Shown here: one piece after another, positions 37,870 through 47,537 of the stretch
Numbering within the stretch: the stretch's first letter is position 1
How the letters are laid out: every line of letters begins with the position of its first letter
DNA from: Heyndrickxia oleronia
GTDB taxonomy: Bacteria > Bacillota > Bacilli > Bacillales > Bacillaceae_C
Length of the DNA: 64,000 nt
Direction of reading: 5' to 3'
NCBI RefSeq assembly: GCF_017809215.1
Contig: NZ_CP065424.1
Span: forward strand, 3,566,001 to 3,630,000
Translations under genes and position numbers: made by a program
Notes under the pieces: generated by a model
What the model was told of the DNA's origin: nothing
Database searches by the model: none
The model's input: only the letters and a program-made list of their open reading frames with translations

Positions 37870-38885
37870 CTTGTTCCCCCAATCGCAACAGGCTTATTTT
37901 CCACTGGTGTCCTTTGATCATGAAGCCAGCAAGAAACCGAATGCTCATCTGTCATTTGGAGTTTCTCTGGTGCAAAATAATGACATACTTTCATCGTATA
38001 AGGACATCTCGATGCAAAGGGACATCCTTGTTGTTTTTTCGCTAGATTTGGTGGTGACCCAGGTATTGGAATTAAAGGGACCTTCCGACTAGAGTGAAGC
38101 TTTGGCATGGATTGCAATAATCCTAGTGTATAAGGGTGCTTAGGCTTATAAAATATTTCATCTACTGTTCCCATTTCAACAATTTCGCCAGCATACATGA
38201 CAGCAACACGATCTGCCATATTAGCTACCACTCCTAAGTCATGAGTAATCATAATAATCGCGGTACCTGTTTTTTCTTGAAGGTTTTTCATTAAATCAAG
38301 AATTTGAGCCTGAATTGTCACGTCTAATGCTGTTGTTGGTTCATCCGCAATTAATATTTTGGGATTACACGCTAGAGCCATAGCAATTACCACACGCTGT
38401 CTCATTCCACCTGAAAACTGATGAGGAAAGGCATCTAGTCGTTCCTCTGGATTGGGTATTCCAACTAATTTCAACATATCAAGAGCTTTTTGTCTTGCCA
38501 CTCGATTGGTTAATCCTTGATGTTTCTTTAATCCCTCTATGATTTGTTTTCCAATCTTCATCGTTGGATTTAATGAGGTCATCGGATCCTGAAATACCAT
38601 TGAAATTTCCGAACCGCGGATTTTTTGAATTTGTCTAACCGGTAACGCGAGTAAATCTTGATTATCGTAATAAATTTTTCCTTCAGGAATATAAGTATTA
38701 TGTTTAGGAAGAAGTTTCATTATTGATTTCGCCGTTACAGACTTTCCAGAGCCTGATTCACCAACTATTGCCAATGTTTCACCTTTTTTTAATGAAAAAT
38801 TCACTCCTCTTACAGCATTTACTTCACCACTTTGATTTCGAAACGATACGTGTAAATTTTCAACAGATAGGATTTCTTCCACCAT
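37866..38885 (-). CDS. oppD: Oligopeptide ABC transporter ATP-binding protein (OppD type)
   Basis: A 339-residue ATPase: GESGSGKSV, VFQDPMTSLNPTM, FSGGMRQRVVIAMAL, LIADEPTTALDVT and the C-terminal GCPFASRCPYTMKVC region. It forms the heterodimer with the downstream oppF product. It begins 14 nt after oppC. Confidence 0.94.
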   Translation of the reverse strand: MVEEILSVENLHVSFRNQSGEVNAVRGVNFSLKKGETLAIVGESGSGKSVTAKSIMKLLPKHNTYIPEGKIYYDNQDLLALPVRQIQKIRGSEISMVFQDPMTSLNPTMKIGKQIIEGLKKHQGLTNRVARQKALDMLKLVGIPNPEERLDAFPHQFSGGMRQRVVIAMALACNPKILIADEPTTALDVTIQAQILDLMKNLQEKTGTAIIMITHDLGVVANMADRVAVMYAGEIVEMGTVDEIFYKPKHPYTLGLLQSMPKLHSSRKVPLIPIPGSPPNLAKKQQGCPFASRCPYTMKVCHYFAPEKLQMTDEHSVSCWLHDQRTPVENKPVAIGGTR

Positions 38886-38899
38886 GATAAATCACTCCT

Positions 38900-39973
38900 T
38901 TATTTTCTCATCTTTGGATCAAGCGCATCTCTTAAGCCATCCCCTAGAAGATTAAAACAAATCATAACAGCACTGATGACAATAGATGGGAAAATGAGCT
39001 TATAGGTGAAGAAACGCATTGCTTTATAGCCATCGTCTATTAATACACCTAATGAGGCCAATGGTGCCTGAAGTCCTAACCCAATGAAACTTAAGAAAGC
39101 TTCAAAAAAGATTGCCGTTGGAATAGTAAACATTAATGTGACGATAATTGGACCCATGACATTTGGCAATAAATGCTTCCCTATTAATCTTCTATTTGAA
39201 GCCCCAAGGGTTCTTGAGGCTAATACAAATTCTTGACTTTTAAGTTGGAGAATTTGTCCCCGTACAACCCTAGCCATTCCAACCCACCCAGTAATAACCA
39301 TCGCAAGAATAATTGAGGTAATCCCTGGTTCAAGTATCAATATAAATAAAATGATAATAATCAAGTTTGGAATTCCTACCAAAACCTCAATGATCCTCTG
39401 CATGACATTATCTACTTTTCCTCCATAAAATGCGGAAATACCTCCATAAAGAACACCAATACATAAATCGAGAAGGGCAGCAACTAAGGCGATGAAAAGA
39501 GAGATTTGTGTTCCTTTCCAGACTCTTGTCCAAATATCTCTTCCGAATTCATCTGTACCAAACCAATAATTGGTGGTTATATTTCTTTTTTCATATTGAT
39601 CAACACCGTGTACATCTTTACCATTTAATCCAAGCCATTCTAAACCAGAAATCTTAGGAGGTAGATTTCGATGAGCAATATTTTGTTGTTTATAAGTATA
39701 CTCATTGAAGCTTGGACCAAAAATCGCAAGGAGAGCGATGATAAGTAACACAACAAGAGAAATGACGGACCCTTTATTTCTCAACAACCTCATCCATGCT
39801 TCCTTCCAAAATGTAACAGGAGGTTTTGTAATTTCCTCATGTATGGAAGGATCTATTGGAGCAGGAACAAATAAATCATCCGTGATAACAGTTGGGATTT
39901 GATTGGAGCTTGATTGATCACCTTTGTGAGGATAGATCGTTGGTTGACTTTCTTTATTAATTTCTATCTTCAT
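38900..39973 (-). CDS. oppC: Oligopeptide ABC transporter permease (OppC type)
   Basis: A 357-residue permease. A cytoplasmic N-terminal extension of about 70 residues precedes the first helix, followed by an external domain and five helices; the EAA loop reads ASRTLGASNRRLIGKHLLPN. It overlaps oppB by 4 nt. The family is Opp/Dpp; specificity cannot be read. Confidence 0.93.
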   Translation of the reverse strand: MKIEINKESQPTIYPHKGDQSSSNQIPTVITDDLFVPAPIDPSIHEEITKPPVTFWKEAWMRLLRNKGSVISLVVLLIIALLAIFGPSFNEYTYKQQNIAHRNLPPKISGLEWLGLNGKDVHGVDQYEKRNITTNYWFGTDEFGRDIWTRVWKGTQISLFIALVAALLDLCIGVLYGGISAFYGGKVDNVMQRIIEVLVGIPNLIIIILFILILEPGITSIILAMVITGWVGMARVVRGQILQLKSQEFVLASRTLGASNRRLIGKHLLPNVMGPIIVTLMFTIPTAIFFEAFLSFIGLGLQAPLASLGVLIDDGYKAMRFFTYKLIFPSIVISAVMICFNLLGDGLRDALDPKMRK

Positions 39974-40902
39974 ATTTCAGCCCCCCGTTTAAAATTAATG
40001 CGAGGATCTAGTAGTCCATATAAAAGGTCAACAATAAACACAACAAATATAAATAATGCACTATAAAAAACGGTTATCCCCATAATGACACTATAATCAT
40101 TTACTAAAATGGATAATGTAAATTGTTCACCTAAACCTGGAACAGCAAAGATTTTTTCAATGACTAAGGTACCTGTCATGATTCCAACTGCTAAAGGTCC
40201 TAACATTGTCACTACTGGGATTAATGCATTTCTTAAAACATGCTTAATCACTACACCTGATTCAGTAATTCCTTTCGCTCTAGCAGTAATAACATAATCA
40301 TGACCTAATACTTCTAGCATTTCTGTCCTAATAAATCTTGCTACCGTTGCTGTCACTGAAACAGATAAAGCAAAGGACGGTAACAATGTGTATTTATAAC
40401 TTTCCCATAGTGCTGGTGGTAGCCAACCTAATTTCACACCAATAAAGTATTGTAGTAGTGCAGCAAATACAAAGGATGGAATGGACATTCCTAGTACAGC
40501 TAATGTAACCGATCCATAATCATAAATACTATTATGTTTTAGTGCAGATAAAATCCCCAGTAATAATCCAAAAACTATGCCAAATACCATGGCTTGAAAA
40601 CCGATTAATCCTGAAGGACCAATTCGATCCACGATCATACTATTAACGGTTCGACCTTCATATTGGAAGGACAAGCCAAAATCACCTGTTACTAAATTCC
40701 CTAAATAGTGGATATACTGCAACACTACAGGCTTATCAAGCCCATATTTTTCGTTTAAGACCTCTATTTGCTTGTCCGAAAGTTTTTCAGGGTTATTAAA
40801 CGGAGTCCCTGGTAGCAATTTCATTAGAAAAAAAGTTAAAGTCACAATGATAAAAAGAGTAATAATCATATAACCCAGTCTTTGAAGCAAGTAACGTTTC
40901 AT
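39970..40902 (-). CDS. oppB: Oligopeptide ABC transporter permease (OppB type)
   Basis: A 310-residue permease with six helices, the N-terminal LPGTPFNNPEKLS segment characteristic of OppB, and the EAA loop TARAKGITESGVVIKHVLRN. It lies 105 nt downstream of oppA, with a hairpin between the two that may reduce expression relative to the binding protein. Confidence 0.93.
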   Translation of the reverse strand: MKRYLLQRLGYMIITLFIIVTLTFFLMKLLPGTPFNNPEKLSDKQIEVLNEKYGLDKPVVLQYIHYLGNLVTGDFGLSFQYEGRTVNSMIVDRIGPSGLIGFQAMVFGIVFGLLLGILSALKHNSIYDYGSVTLAVLGMSIPSFVFAALLQYFIGVKLGWLPPALWESYKYTLLPSFALSVSVTATVARFIRTEMLEVLGHDYVITARAKGITESGVVIKHVLRNALIPVVTMLGPLAVGIMTGTLVIEKIFAVPGLGEQFTLSILVNDYSVIMGITVFYSALFIFVVFIVDLLYGLLDPRINFKRGAEI

Positions 40903-40948
40903 AAAAACACCCCATTCCTTTAGAAAAAACTCTATGTATGGTGAAAAA

Positions 40949-40989
40949 AAAATCAGAAAAGAGGATGTACGTAAAACGATACATCCTCT
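40949..40989 (-). terminator. Intercistronic hairpin between oppA and oppB
   Basis: A 10-bp stem AGAGGATGTA/TACATCCTCT is followed on the minus strand by TTTTCTGATTTTTTTT. It is probably a leaky terminator giving excess binding protein over permease, as is common in such operons. Confidence 0.75.
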
Positions 40990-41007
40990 ACTTTTATCAG
41001 AGTAAAC

Positions 41008-42666
41008 TTACTCCAAATAGGTCCATTTATAACTAAAATCTGCACCACTAGGATGTTCAATTAAGTCCTTAACATTGTTATGAATTAAAATCGCTTGACC
41101 AGTTTGATAAAGTGGTGCAATCGCTGCATCTTCATCAATTAACATTTTTTCCAACTGTAATAACATTTCATATCGTTTGGATAGATCTGTTTCAAGTCTC
41201 GCTTTTTCAACTAATGCATCATAATCTTTTCTAGAATAATCTTCACGGTTAGATGAGCTTCCTGTAATCCACATATCTAAATATGTCATCGGATCACTAT
41301 AATCTGGTCCCCATGTTGATAGTGAAATATCATATTTAATTGATTTTTCAATTTCTAGTCTTTGTTCAAAAGGAACCGCTTTAATTTCTAATTTAAATCC
41401 AGGAAGATTTGTCTCTAGCTGGGATTGTATAAATTCTGCCATTTTCTTACTAGAGTCAGTATCAGCAAGATTAATAGAAACTTTTACTTCTTTCACTCCT
41501 GTTTCCTTTAATCCCTTTTCCCAGTATTTTTTAGCTTCATCAAGGGATCCTTTTAAAAGATCACCATTTAATTCACGGAAATCCTTATTATCTGGTGAAA
41601 AATAATATTCTCCAGGAACTATACCGTATAATGGAACCGCTCCATTATTTAATGCAATATCCGTTAGTCCTTGCTTGTCGATAGCTAGGTTAACCGCTTT
41701 ACGAATATTTTCATTTCCTAAAACGGGGTGATTTAAATTAAAACGAAGGAATCCAATCCCTGCTTGTGTAGTTGTTTTAAATTCCTTATCATCTTTATAA
41801 TTGTCTACAGATTCTGCCGTTAATGTCACTCTATCAATTTTTTTACTTTCGTAGAGATTCAAACCTGTAGCATCATCTTTTACAACATAGACATTTATTT
41901 CATCCAGCTTTACAGTATTTGCATCCCAATATTCCGGATTTTTTACATATTTCCAACTTTGTTCATGCTTCCACTCTGCTAATTTAAATGGTCCATTAGA
42001 TAGTAACTTATCTGCTTCAAGAGCGTATTGGTCCCCCATTTCTTCTACAAATTTTTGATTTTGAGGAAGGAAGGTTCCAAAGGTTAATAGTGTTTCTAAT
42101 AATGGGTTAGGATTCTCAAGAGTAACTTCCAATGTTTTTTCATCGACTGCCTTTACACCTAACTGATCAACATCCATTTTCCCATCAATAATGGCTTGTG
42201 CATTTTTCACTCCAACGGTTACAAACATATAGTTATATGCACCAGCTTCTTTTAACACCCTTTTCCATGCATACTCAAAGTCATTAGCAGTAACAGGATC
42301 ACCATTACTCCATTTCGCATCTCTAATTTTAAATGTATGAACGAGGCCATCTTCACTTTGTTCATGATTTTCTGCCATAGCTAAAATCGGTTTATTATTC
42401 TGATCCTGACGGAAAAGACCTTCATTTACATTGTTTAAAACTGTAAATGCAACCGCATCATGAGCTTTCGTTGAATCCATCGTAGGAATCTCGGCAGTTG
42501 CTGTTACGTTTAATACTTGTTTTGTATCCGTACTTTTTTCTTCTCCGGCTTTTTCTTTCCCATTATCATTTGTTTCCGTTTTTTTGGAACCAAAGCCACA
42601 TCCAGAAAGAGCCATTGAGATTACTAGCATGAAAATTAAGATGGATAACCATTTTTTCCTCTTCAT
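41008..42666 (-). CDS. oppA: Oligopeptide-binding lipoprotein (OppA type)
   Basis: A 552-residue solute-binding protein of family 5. The signal peptide ends in the lipobox LSGC, so Cys near residue 23 is the lipid anchor. A charged linker follows, then the SBP_bac_5 domain with LNVTATAEIPTMDSTKAHD and WSNGDPVTANDFEYAWKRVL. It is first in the opp operon. Its downstream partners (serine hydrolase, and in the next operon M19 and C26 peptidases) suggest uptake of peptides for intracellular breakdown. Confidence 0.94.
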   Translation of the reverse strand: MKRKKWLSILIFMLVISMALSGCGFGSKKTETNDNGKEKAGEEKSTDTKQVLNVTATAEIPTMDSTKAHDAVAFTVLNNVNEGLFRQDQNNKPILAMAENHEQSEDGLVHTFKIRDAKWSNGDPVTANDFEYAWKRVLKEAGAYNYMFVTVGVKNAQAIIDGKMDVDQLGVKAVDEKTLEVTLENPNPLLETLLTFGTFLPQNQKFVEEMGDQYALEADKLLSNGPFKLAEWKHEQSWKYVKNPEYWDANTVKLDEINVYVVKDDATGLNLYESKKIDRVTLTAESVDNYKDDKEFKTTTQAGIGFLRFNLNHPVLGNENIRKAVNLAIDKQGLTDIALNNGAVPLYGIVPGEYYFSPDNKDFRELNGDLLKGSLDEAKKYWEKGLKETGVKEVKVSINLADTDSSKKMAEFIQSQLETNLPGFKLEIKAVPFEQRLEIEKSIKYDISLSTWGPDYSDPMTYLDMWITGSSSNREDYSRKDYDALVEKARLETDLSKRYEMLLQLEKMLIDEDAAIAPLYQTGQAILIHNNVKDLIEHPSGADFSYKWTYLE

Positions 42667-42811
42667 TCGCCTTCCCCCTCTAATTAGAATTTTCTATATT
42701 TACTGATAGTTTATATGGTTCCTACGATATTATCAATATATTTTTAAATATTCAAACAAAGTAAAAGTATGTTAAACTACTTTTAACTAGTGATAGAAAG
42801 GGGTTGTTCGT

Positions 42812-43186
42812 TTGAAAAAATATTTATGGTTTAATAGTTTTTCCTTAGTTTTATCGCTTATTATCGTTTTATCCTTTTACCAGTCATGGGATTTTTTAGG
42901 ATGGATTAATATACTTTTTTATATTGGAATAGTTATTCTTTTAATAGGATGTGTGCTAATCATTATTAGAGGAAATTTCTTTTCAGCTTTTATCTATAGC
43001 TGTAAGCGCTTTTTTCGTTCTATAAATAAAAAAGAACAAATAATCCAAGAAACTGAAGGGAGACAGGTTGAGCTGCCGTCTGTTAACCGACAAATCCCAT
43101 CCCCCAAGCCTTGGATTATTAATGGTTTTTCATTTTGTATTTTAAGCTTATTACTGTCATTATTAATGGTCTATTCTGGTAGGTGA
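42812..43186 (+). CDS. Small membrane protein (DUF3899-like)
   Basis: A 124-residue protein with three predicted helices (residues 8-25, 30-52 and 100-121) and a basic cytoplasmic stretch between the second and third. It resembles DUF3899 proteins from memory; function unknown. TTG start with AAAGGGG 7 nt upstream. Its last 16 nt overlap the 3' end of the convergent dipeptidase gene. Confidence 0.75.
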   Translation: MKKYLWFNSFSLVLSLIIVLSFYQSWDFLGWINILFYIGIVILLIGCVLIIIRGNFFSAFIYSCKRFFRSINKKEQIIQETEGRQVELPSVNRQIPSPKPWIINGFSFCILSLLLSLLMVYSGR

Positions 43187-44097
43187 TCGATAAAATTCTG
43201 ATAGGCGAATCCTCTCACCTGTTCTTCTGAATAATACTTTAATAATTCATTGATTAAATTTTGATACATTGCGGAGTTTTCAAGTTTTTCTACCTTTGTA
43301 GATATGCCATCAAAATCAGAACCAAAACCTATTTGTTTCACACCGCCTAATGAACAAAAATGATCAATATGCTTAATTAAATCTGATAATGTCGCGTTCC
43401 CATCTTCCTTTACAAAAGGAGGGCAATATACAACGTGAACGAGGCCATTTTTTTCGAACATAGCCTTTGCTTGTTGATCAGATAAATTACGAACATGGTT
43501 ACATATTTCCTTCGCATTCGAGTGACTTGCGATTGGATACTTTGCGACTTCTATAACATCCCAGAAGGCATTTTCACAGAGGTGAGACACATCGGTTAAA
43601 ATCTTATGATCATTATTGAATGAGACAATTTCTTTTCCAAAGGATGTAAGACCTGCACCACGTTCTTCTCCAGCACCATCAGCAGCTAAGTTGGCATTAT
43701 TCCAAGTTAAGCCAACCGAAAGAACACCTAACTCATGTAAAATGCTTAATTTTTGAAGATCATTTCCAATTGCATCTACCCCTTCTAAAGTAAGCATTGC
43801 ACCGATTTCATTTTCTTTCAGTCGGTTAAAATCCTGCCACTTTGTAATCTGCTTCATTTCCGGATTTTTCCCAATCACTTCATTTTTAAAATAATAGACT
43901 TGATCAAGAGCTGCCTGAAACTTCTGATCAGATTTAATATCTGGGTCGATGAAAATGGCAAAGGCTTGAACCATCACATCTCCTTGTTGTAAACGGGTTT
44001 TATTTGTATCTAATTCTTCTGCATTACTATAAGATAATTTCCCTTTTGCATAAGCTAGTTTCATTAATGCATCACAATGTAAATCAATTACTTTCAT
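43171..44097 (-). CDS. Membrane-dipeptidase family (M19) zinc dipeptidase
   Basis: A 308-residue metallopeptidase with the M19 metal ligands: IDLHCDALMKL at the N-terminus, LEGVDAIG (bridging Glu), a histidine in DVSHL, SHSNAKEICNHVRNL, and GSDFDGIS near the C-terminus. It has no signal peptide, so it acts inside the cell on dipeptides. ATG 44097 is chosen because GGAGG lies 8 nt upstream. It follows the C26 gene by 15 nt in one operon, beside the opp operon; joint peptide catabolism is likely. Confidence 0.9.
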   Translation of the reverse strand: MKVIDLHCDALMKLAYAKGKLSYSNAEELDTNKTRLQQGDVMVQAFAIFIDPDIKSDQKFQAALDQVYYFKNEVIGKNPEMKQITKWQDFNRLKENEIGAMLTLEGVDAIGNDLQKLSILHELGVLSVGLTWNNANLAADGAGEERGAGLTSFGKEIVSFNNDHKILTDVSHLCENAFWDVIEVAKYPIASHSNAKEICNHVRNLSDQQAKAMFEKNGLVHVVYCPPFVKEDGNATLSDLIKHIDHFCSLGGVKQIGFGSDFDGISTKVEKLENSAMYQNLINELLKYYSEEQVRGFAYQNFIDHLPE

Positions 44098-44112
44098 TTT
44101 TTTATCCTCCAA

Positions 44113-44817
44113 TTAAGATTGACATGCCTCTATAAATCGTTGAAAAATCGCTTTTGAAATATGATCTTCATTCAATGCTAATGGTTCAGGATGCCATTGT
44201 ACCCCCAAGACAAATTGGTGTTCAGTGCTTTCAATAGCCTCTATCACTCCATCAGATGCCCGAGCTGTGACTATAAATGGACTCACCACATTCCTCACTG
44301 CCTGATGATGAAAAGAGTTCACTTTAAACTCTGTTTGACCAGCAATGGATTCTAGTAAACTATTTTTCTCTATATTGACATAGTGTGAATAATGTGAACG
44401 TGTAGCCTTCTGTGCGTGTTGAAGTAATTGTGACTCAGATTGGCTATAAATATCTTGGAACATATCTCCACCGGCAGCTATATTTAAAATTTGAATGCCA
44501 CGGCAAATCGCTAAAATCGGTTTATTTTTTTCTAAAAAGCGATGTATGATTGCGACTTCTAAACTATCCCTACCTGGTGAAATTGATCCGAGATTTTGAT
44601 GTGGTTCTTCTCCAAACAGGGTAGGATCAATATCCCCTCCACCAGAAAGCACAACACCGTCAATTTTGTCTACTATTTGATCCACATCTGCATCTATTCC
44701 AGCCGGAATGATCAAAGGAATCCCTCCAGCACAAATGACAGCTTGAATATAATCATTGGCTAGTGTATGTTTCCAATCAAGTTCTACATGTGCAGTTATC
44801 CCGATAATCGGTTTCAC
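44113..44817 (-). CDS. Gamma-glutamyl hydrolase-like class I amidotransferase (peptidase C26, PuuD type)
   Basis: A 234-residue protein with the nucleophile in ILAICRGIQILN (about residue 108), the catalytic histidine and glutamate in VQWHPEP (about residue 212), and the VLSGGGDIDP loop. PuuD-type enzymes cleave gamma-glutamyl amide bonds. I take GTG 44817 as start (AAGGGGAG 6 nt upstream); ATG 44823 is possible. With the M19 dipeptidase it could degrade gamma-glutamyl peptides, such as those of cell-wall origin. Confidence 0.88.
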   Translation of the reverse strand: MKPIIGITAHVELDWKHTLANDYIQAVICAGGIPLIIPAGIDADVDQIVDKIDGVVLSGGGDIDPTLFGEEPHQNLGSISPGRDSLEVAIIHRFLEKNKPILAICRGIQILNIAAGGDMFQDIYSQSESQLLQHAQKATRSHYSHYVNIEKNSLLESIAGQTEFKVNSFHHQAVRNVVSPFIVTARASDGVIEAIESTEHQFVLGVQWHPEPLALNEDHISKAIFQRFIEACQS

Positions 44818-44985
44818 TATCATCTCCCCTTCCTCTTTATTTGATATATGTGTCTTACAATTATATCGCAATTTGTACGTTCCACAATTAAATTTTATGA
44901 ATTTTTCCAATCTTTTAAATGTGTCAATGTAAAACTAAAGGGTATAATGAATGTAAGAGAGATTGAAATTTATAAGGAGTAATGT

Positions 44986-45936
44986 ATGATACGAACGTTA
45001 GTGATTACTAGAGACTTTGAACTATTAAAAGGAGTGACTCTTGAGGAATTAAGCGATATGGATTGTCTTTGGTATTGGATTGACTTTGATCGTCCTACTG
45101 AGGAGGAAATTTTAAAATTAAGAAATCCATTACGATTTCATCCGTTAGCGATTGAAGATTGTATCCATAAACTACAGCGACCAAAATTAGATTATTATGA
45201 GGACCATACTTTTTTTGTTCTCCATAGTCTTCATCCGGAAGAATTGATAAAAGAAGAAATAAATATCTTCCTTGGAACGAATTTTATCGTCACTTTCCAT
45301 CAGCATCTAGCCAAAGAAATTCATGATGTTTGGAGCCTTTTTATCGAAAGCGATTCTTACGAAAATTGGGATCCTTATTTAATTTTGTATCAGTTGATGG
45401 ATAAAATCGTTGATAATTATTTTCCGCTTATCTATAAACTTGAGGATCGCCTTAATGAAATTGAGGATAATTCAAAGAATGAAACAATGGAGGTATTATT
45501 GGAAAGTCTATTCGATACAAGACATGAATTGCTCTCCATGAGGCATACAGTTACGCCAATGAGTGATTTATTATACCGAATGCTAAATTCTCATCGCCTA
45601 GATGGAATACAAAGGAGAGCTGCCTATTTTACTGATATTCATGACCATCTTTTGAAATTAACTGGGATGATTGATGCAAACAGGGAATTGACAGCAGATA
45701 TTCGCGATAGTTATCTCTCTTTGAATGCCCATCAGACCAATCGAGTGATGAAAGTACTAACGGTCATTACCACCATTTTCATGCCGCTGACACTCATTGC
45801 CGGTATTTATGGAATGAATTTTGATTATATGCCTGAACTCCATTGGAATCTAGGTTACTTTATTATTCTTACCCTCATGTTCATCATAGGGGCAGGGATG
45901 TCACTTTGGTTTATGAAAAAAGGTTGGTTTAAATAG
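44986..45936 (+). CDS. corA: CorA family magnesium transporter
   Basis: A 316-residue protein with a large N-terminal cytoplasmic alpha/beta and coiled-coil domain and two C-terminal helices. The selectivity motif IYGMNFDYMPEL is at the end of the first helix, as in CorA, and a basic KKGW tail follows. It moves Mg2+, Co2+ or Ni2+; the exact ion is not decided by the sequence. AAGGAG lies 6 nt before the ATG. No M-box riboswitch was found. Confidence 0.95.
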   Translation: MIRTLVITRDFELLKGVTLEELSDMDCLWYWIDFDRPTEEEILKLRNPLRFHPLAIEDCIHKLQRPKLDYYEDHTFFVLHSLHPEELIKEEINIFLGTNFIVTFHQHLAKEIHDVWSLFIESDSYENWDPYLILYQLMDKIVDNYFPLIYKLEDRLNEIEDNSKNETMEVLLESLFDTRHELLSMRHTVTPMSDLLYRMLNSHRLDGIQRRAAYFTDIHDHLLKLTGMIDANRELTADIRDSYLSLNAHQTNRVMKVLTVITTIFMPLTLIAGIYGMNFDYMPELHWNLGYFIILTLMFIIGAGMSLWFMKKGWFK

Positions 45937-45951
45937 AGTTTGGTCTACTAT

Positions 45952-45983
45952 ACAACAGCTTCCTATAGGGGAGTTGTTTTTAT
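45952..45983 (+). terminator. Terminator after corA
   Basis: A bulged stem ACAACAGCTTCC/GGGGAGTTGT with a TATA loop, then TTTTTATTT. Confidence 0.75.
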
Positions 45984-46076
45984 TTGGAAACGTTTATTAA
46001 GAAAAACGAATAATTTAGATTAAATATTTAATACTAATCTGTATATAGCAATAAAAATTTATTAGGGGGACTTTCT

Positions 46077-46541
46077 TTGCTAATAAAGCTGTTATTACTT
46101 CTAGCACTAATTCTCCCATGGCTTACTGTTGTATTTCTAAATAAAAACCTTGTAAGACGATATATGCCAGTTACTATTTTTACTTGTTTGCTAATGACCA
46201 TCGTTTTTCAAATTGCTTACAATTATAAGTGGTGGACCATTGACAGCTATATCGTTCCTTGGGGATATATGATTGATATTAGTTTTGCGTATGGAATCTT
46301 TGCTGTGGGCACGTTTTGGATTTTTGTTCTTGCCGCTAATAATTTCCGTATATTCCTTATCGTTAATTTAATTATGGATGCTTTTCTATGTTTCGTTGTG
46401 CTAGGCTTGTTGGAACGTTTAGGTGTAACTACGCTCGTTAATATTCATAAATGGCAATATTTCATTGTGACCTTTATTCTTTCATTAATTATTTATGTTT
46501 ATCATTTATGGCAGGAAAAAATTTTTTCCGAAAAAGTCTAA
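46077..46541 (+). CDS. Hypothetical integral membrane protein
   Basis: A 154-residue protein with about five helices and few charged residues outside short loops (NKNLVRRY, HLWQEKIFSEK). It starts with TTG, with GGGGG about 10 nt upstream. I do not recognise the family; small five-helix proteins of this kind are common in Bacillaceae. It is flanked by terminators, so it is transcribed alone. Confidence 0.7.
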   Translation: MLIKLLLLLALILPWLTVVFLNKNLVRRYMPVTIFTCLLMTIVFQIAYNYKWWTIDSYIVPWGYMIDISFAYGIFAVGTFWIFVLAANNFRIFLIVNLIMDAFLCFVVLGLLERLGVTTLVNIHKWQYFIVTFILSLIIYVYHLWQEKIFSEKV

Positions 46542-46547
46542 CTAATC

Positions 46548-46580
46548 AATGTCTCGAGCTGATCGAGGCATTTTTTTTTG
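46548..46580 (+). terminator. Rho-independent terminator
   Basis: Stem AATGTCTCGA/TCGAGGCATT with one mismatch and T9. Confidence 0.85.
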
Positions 46581-46735
46581 TAAAAATTGTTGCTAATAAG
46601 TAAAGTAAACTGTCTGAACCTTTTACAAAAGGAACAAATTCTACTGTAACAGCCTTATTTAAAAGATGATTTCGAATTCCCAGCATTTTTTATATAATAT
46701 AGTAAATCTGTTTTTATATAAAAGGGTGGGAAACG

Positions 46736-47359
46736 ATGAGTAACTTTTGGATGTTTGTCTTTATGTCTGTCTGTTTGATTATTTTACCAGGTCCAGATAC
46801 AGCGATTACCACTAAGAACACACTAACCTTTGGTTATAAAGGTGGGCTACAAACTGTATTTGGAACATGCTGTGCCCTCTGCATTCATACTTTTGCGGTT
46901 ATCGCAGGAATATCTGCGATTATTGTTCAATCAGCGATGCTATTTTCAATTATAAAATATATAGGTGCAATTTATTTAATCTATTTAGGTGTGAAAACAT
47001 TACTCTCCATTAGAAAAGATGTTGTCCAAGATGATGATACACATCATGTAATGACAGGACATTCATCATTTTTCCGGCAAGGCTTTTTAACAAATCTCTT
47101 AAATCCAAAGGTAGCTGTTTTCTTTTTAACTTTTTTACCGCAATTTATTAACCCAAAAGTACATTCATGGAGTCAATTTCTTCTTATGGGGTTTACATAT
47201 ACGGCATTGACTGTCATATGGTTTGTCTTTTATATTCTTTTCATTCAACGGATGAATGAATACATGAAAAAACCGAAAACACAAAAGTTTATTCAAGGAT
47301 TAACCGGAGTAGTCCTAGTTGGATTTGCCATTAAACTTGCCTTTGAGAGGCGAACATAA
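46736..47359 (+). CDS. LysE/RhtB family amino acid exporter
   Basis: A 207-residue, six-helix protein with the LysE signature PGPDTAITTKNTLTFGYKGGL at residues 18-38 and a second conserved block FLTNLLNPKVAVFFLTFLPQF. This family exports amino acids or their derivatives; the substrate is unknown. GGGTGGG lies upstream of the ATG. A 20-bp periodic repeat array begins 10 nt past the stop codon. Confidence 0.92.
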   Translation: MSNFWMFVFMSVCLIILPGPDTAITTKNTLTFGYKGGLQTVFGTCCALCIHTFAVIAGISAIIVQSAMLFSIIKYIGAIYLIYLGVKTLLSIRKDVVQDDDTHHVMTGHSSFFRQGFLTNLLNPKVAVFFLTFLPQFINPKVHSWSQFLLMGFTYTALTVIWFVFYILFIQRMNEYMKKPKTQKFIQGLTGVVLVGFAIKLAFERRT

Positions 47360-47368
47360 TAAGGATAT

Positions 47369-47468
47369 GCGGATATATCTGAAAAATCGCGGATATATCC
47401 GTTTTTTCGCGGATAAAGTAAATAATTAGCGGATAATTTCAAATTTCCGCAGATATTAAGTTTCCCAA
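47369..47468. repeat. Five-unit repeat with 20-bp period and GCGGATA core
   Basis: GCGGATA starts at 47369, 47389, 47409 and 47429; GCAGATA starts at 47449. The spacing is exactly 20 bp. Outside the core, units 1 and 2 remain similar (ATATCTGAAAAATC against ATATCCGTTTTTTC) and the others have diverged. It lies between the LysE and NERD genes. Confidence 0.85.
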
Positions 47469-47537
47469 TTAAAATTGGAAGGAGTTTTATTATTAATAGC
47501 GAAGATTTACATAAGTAAATAAAAGGAGTGAGCATAT

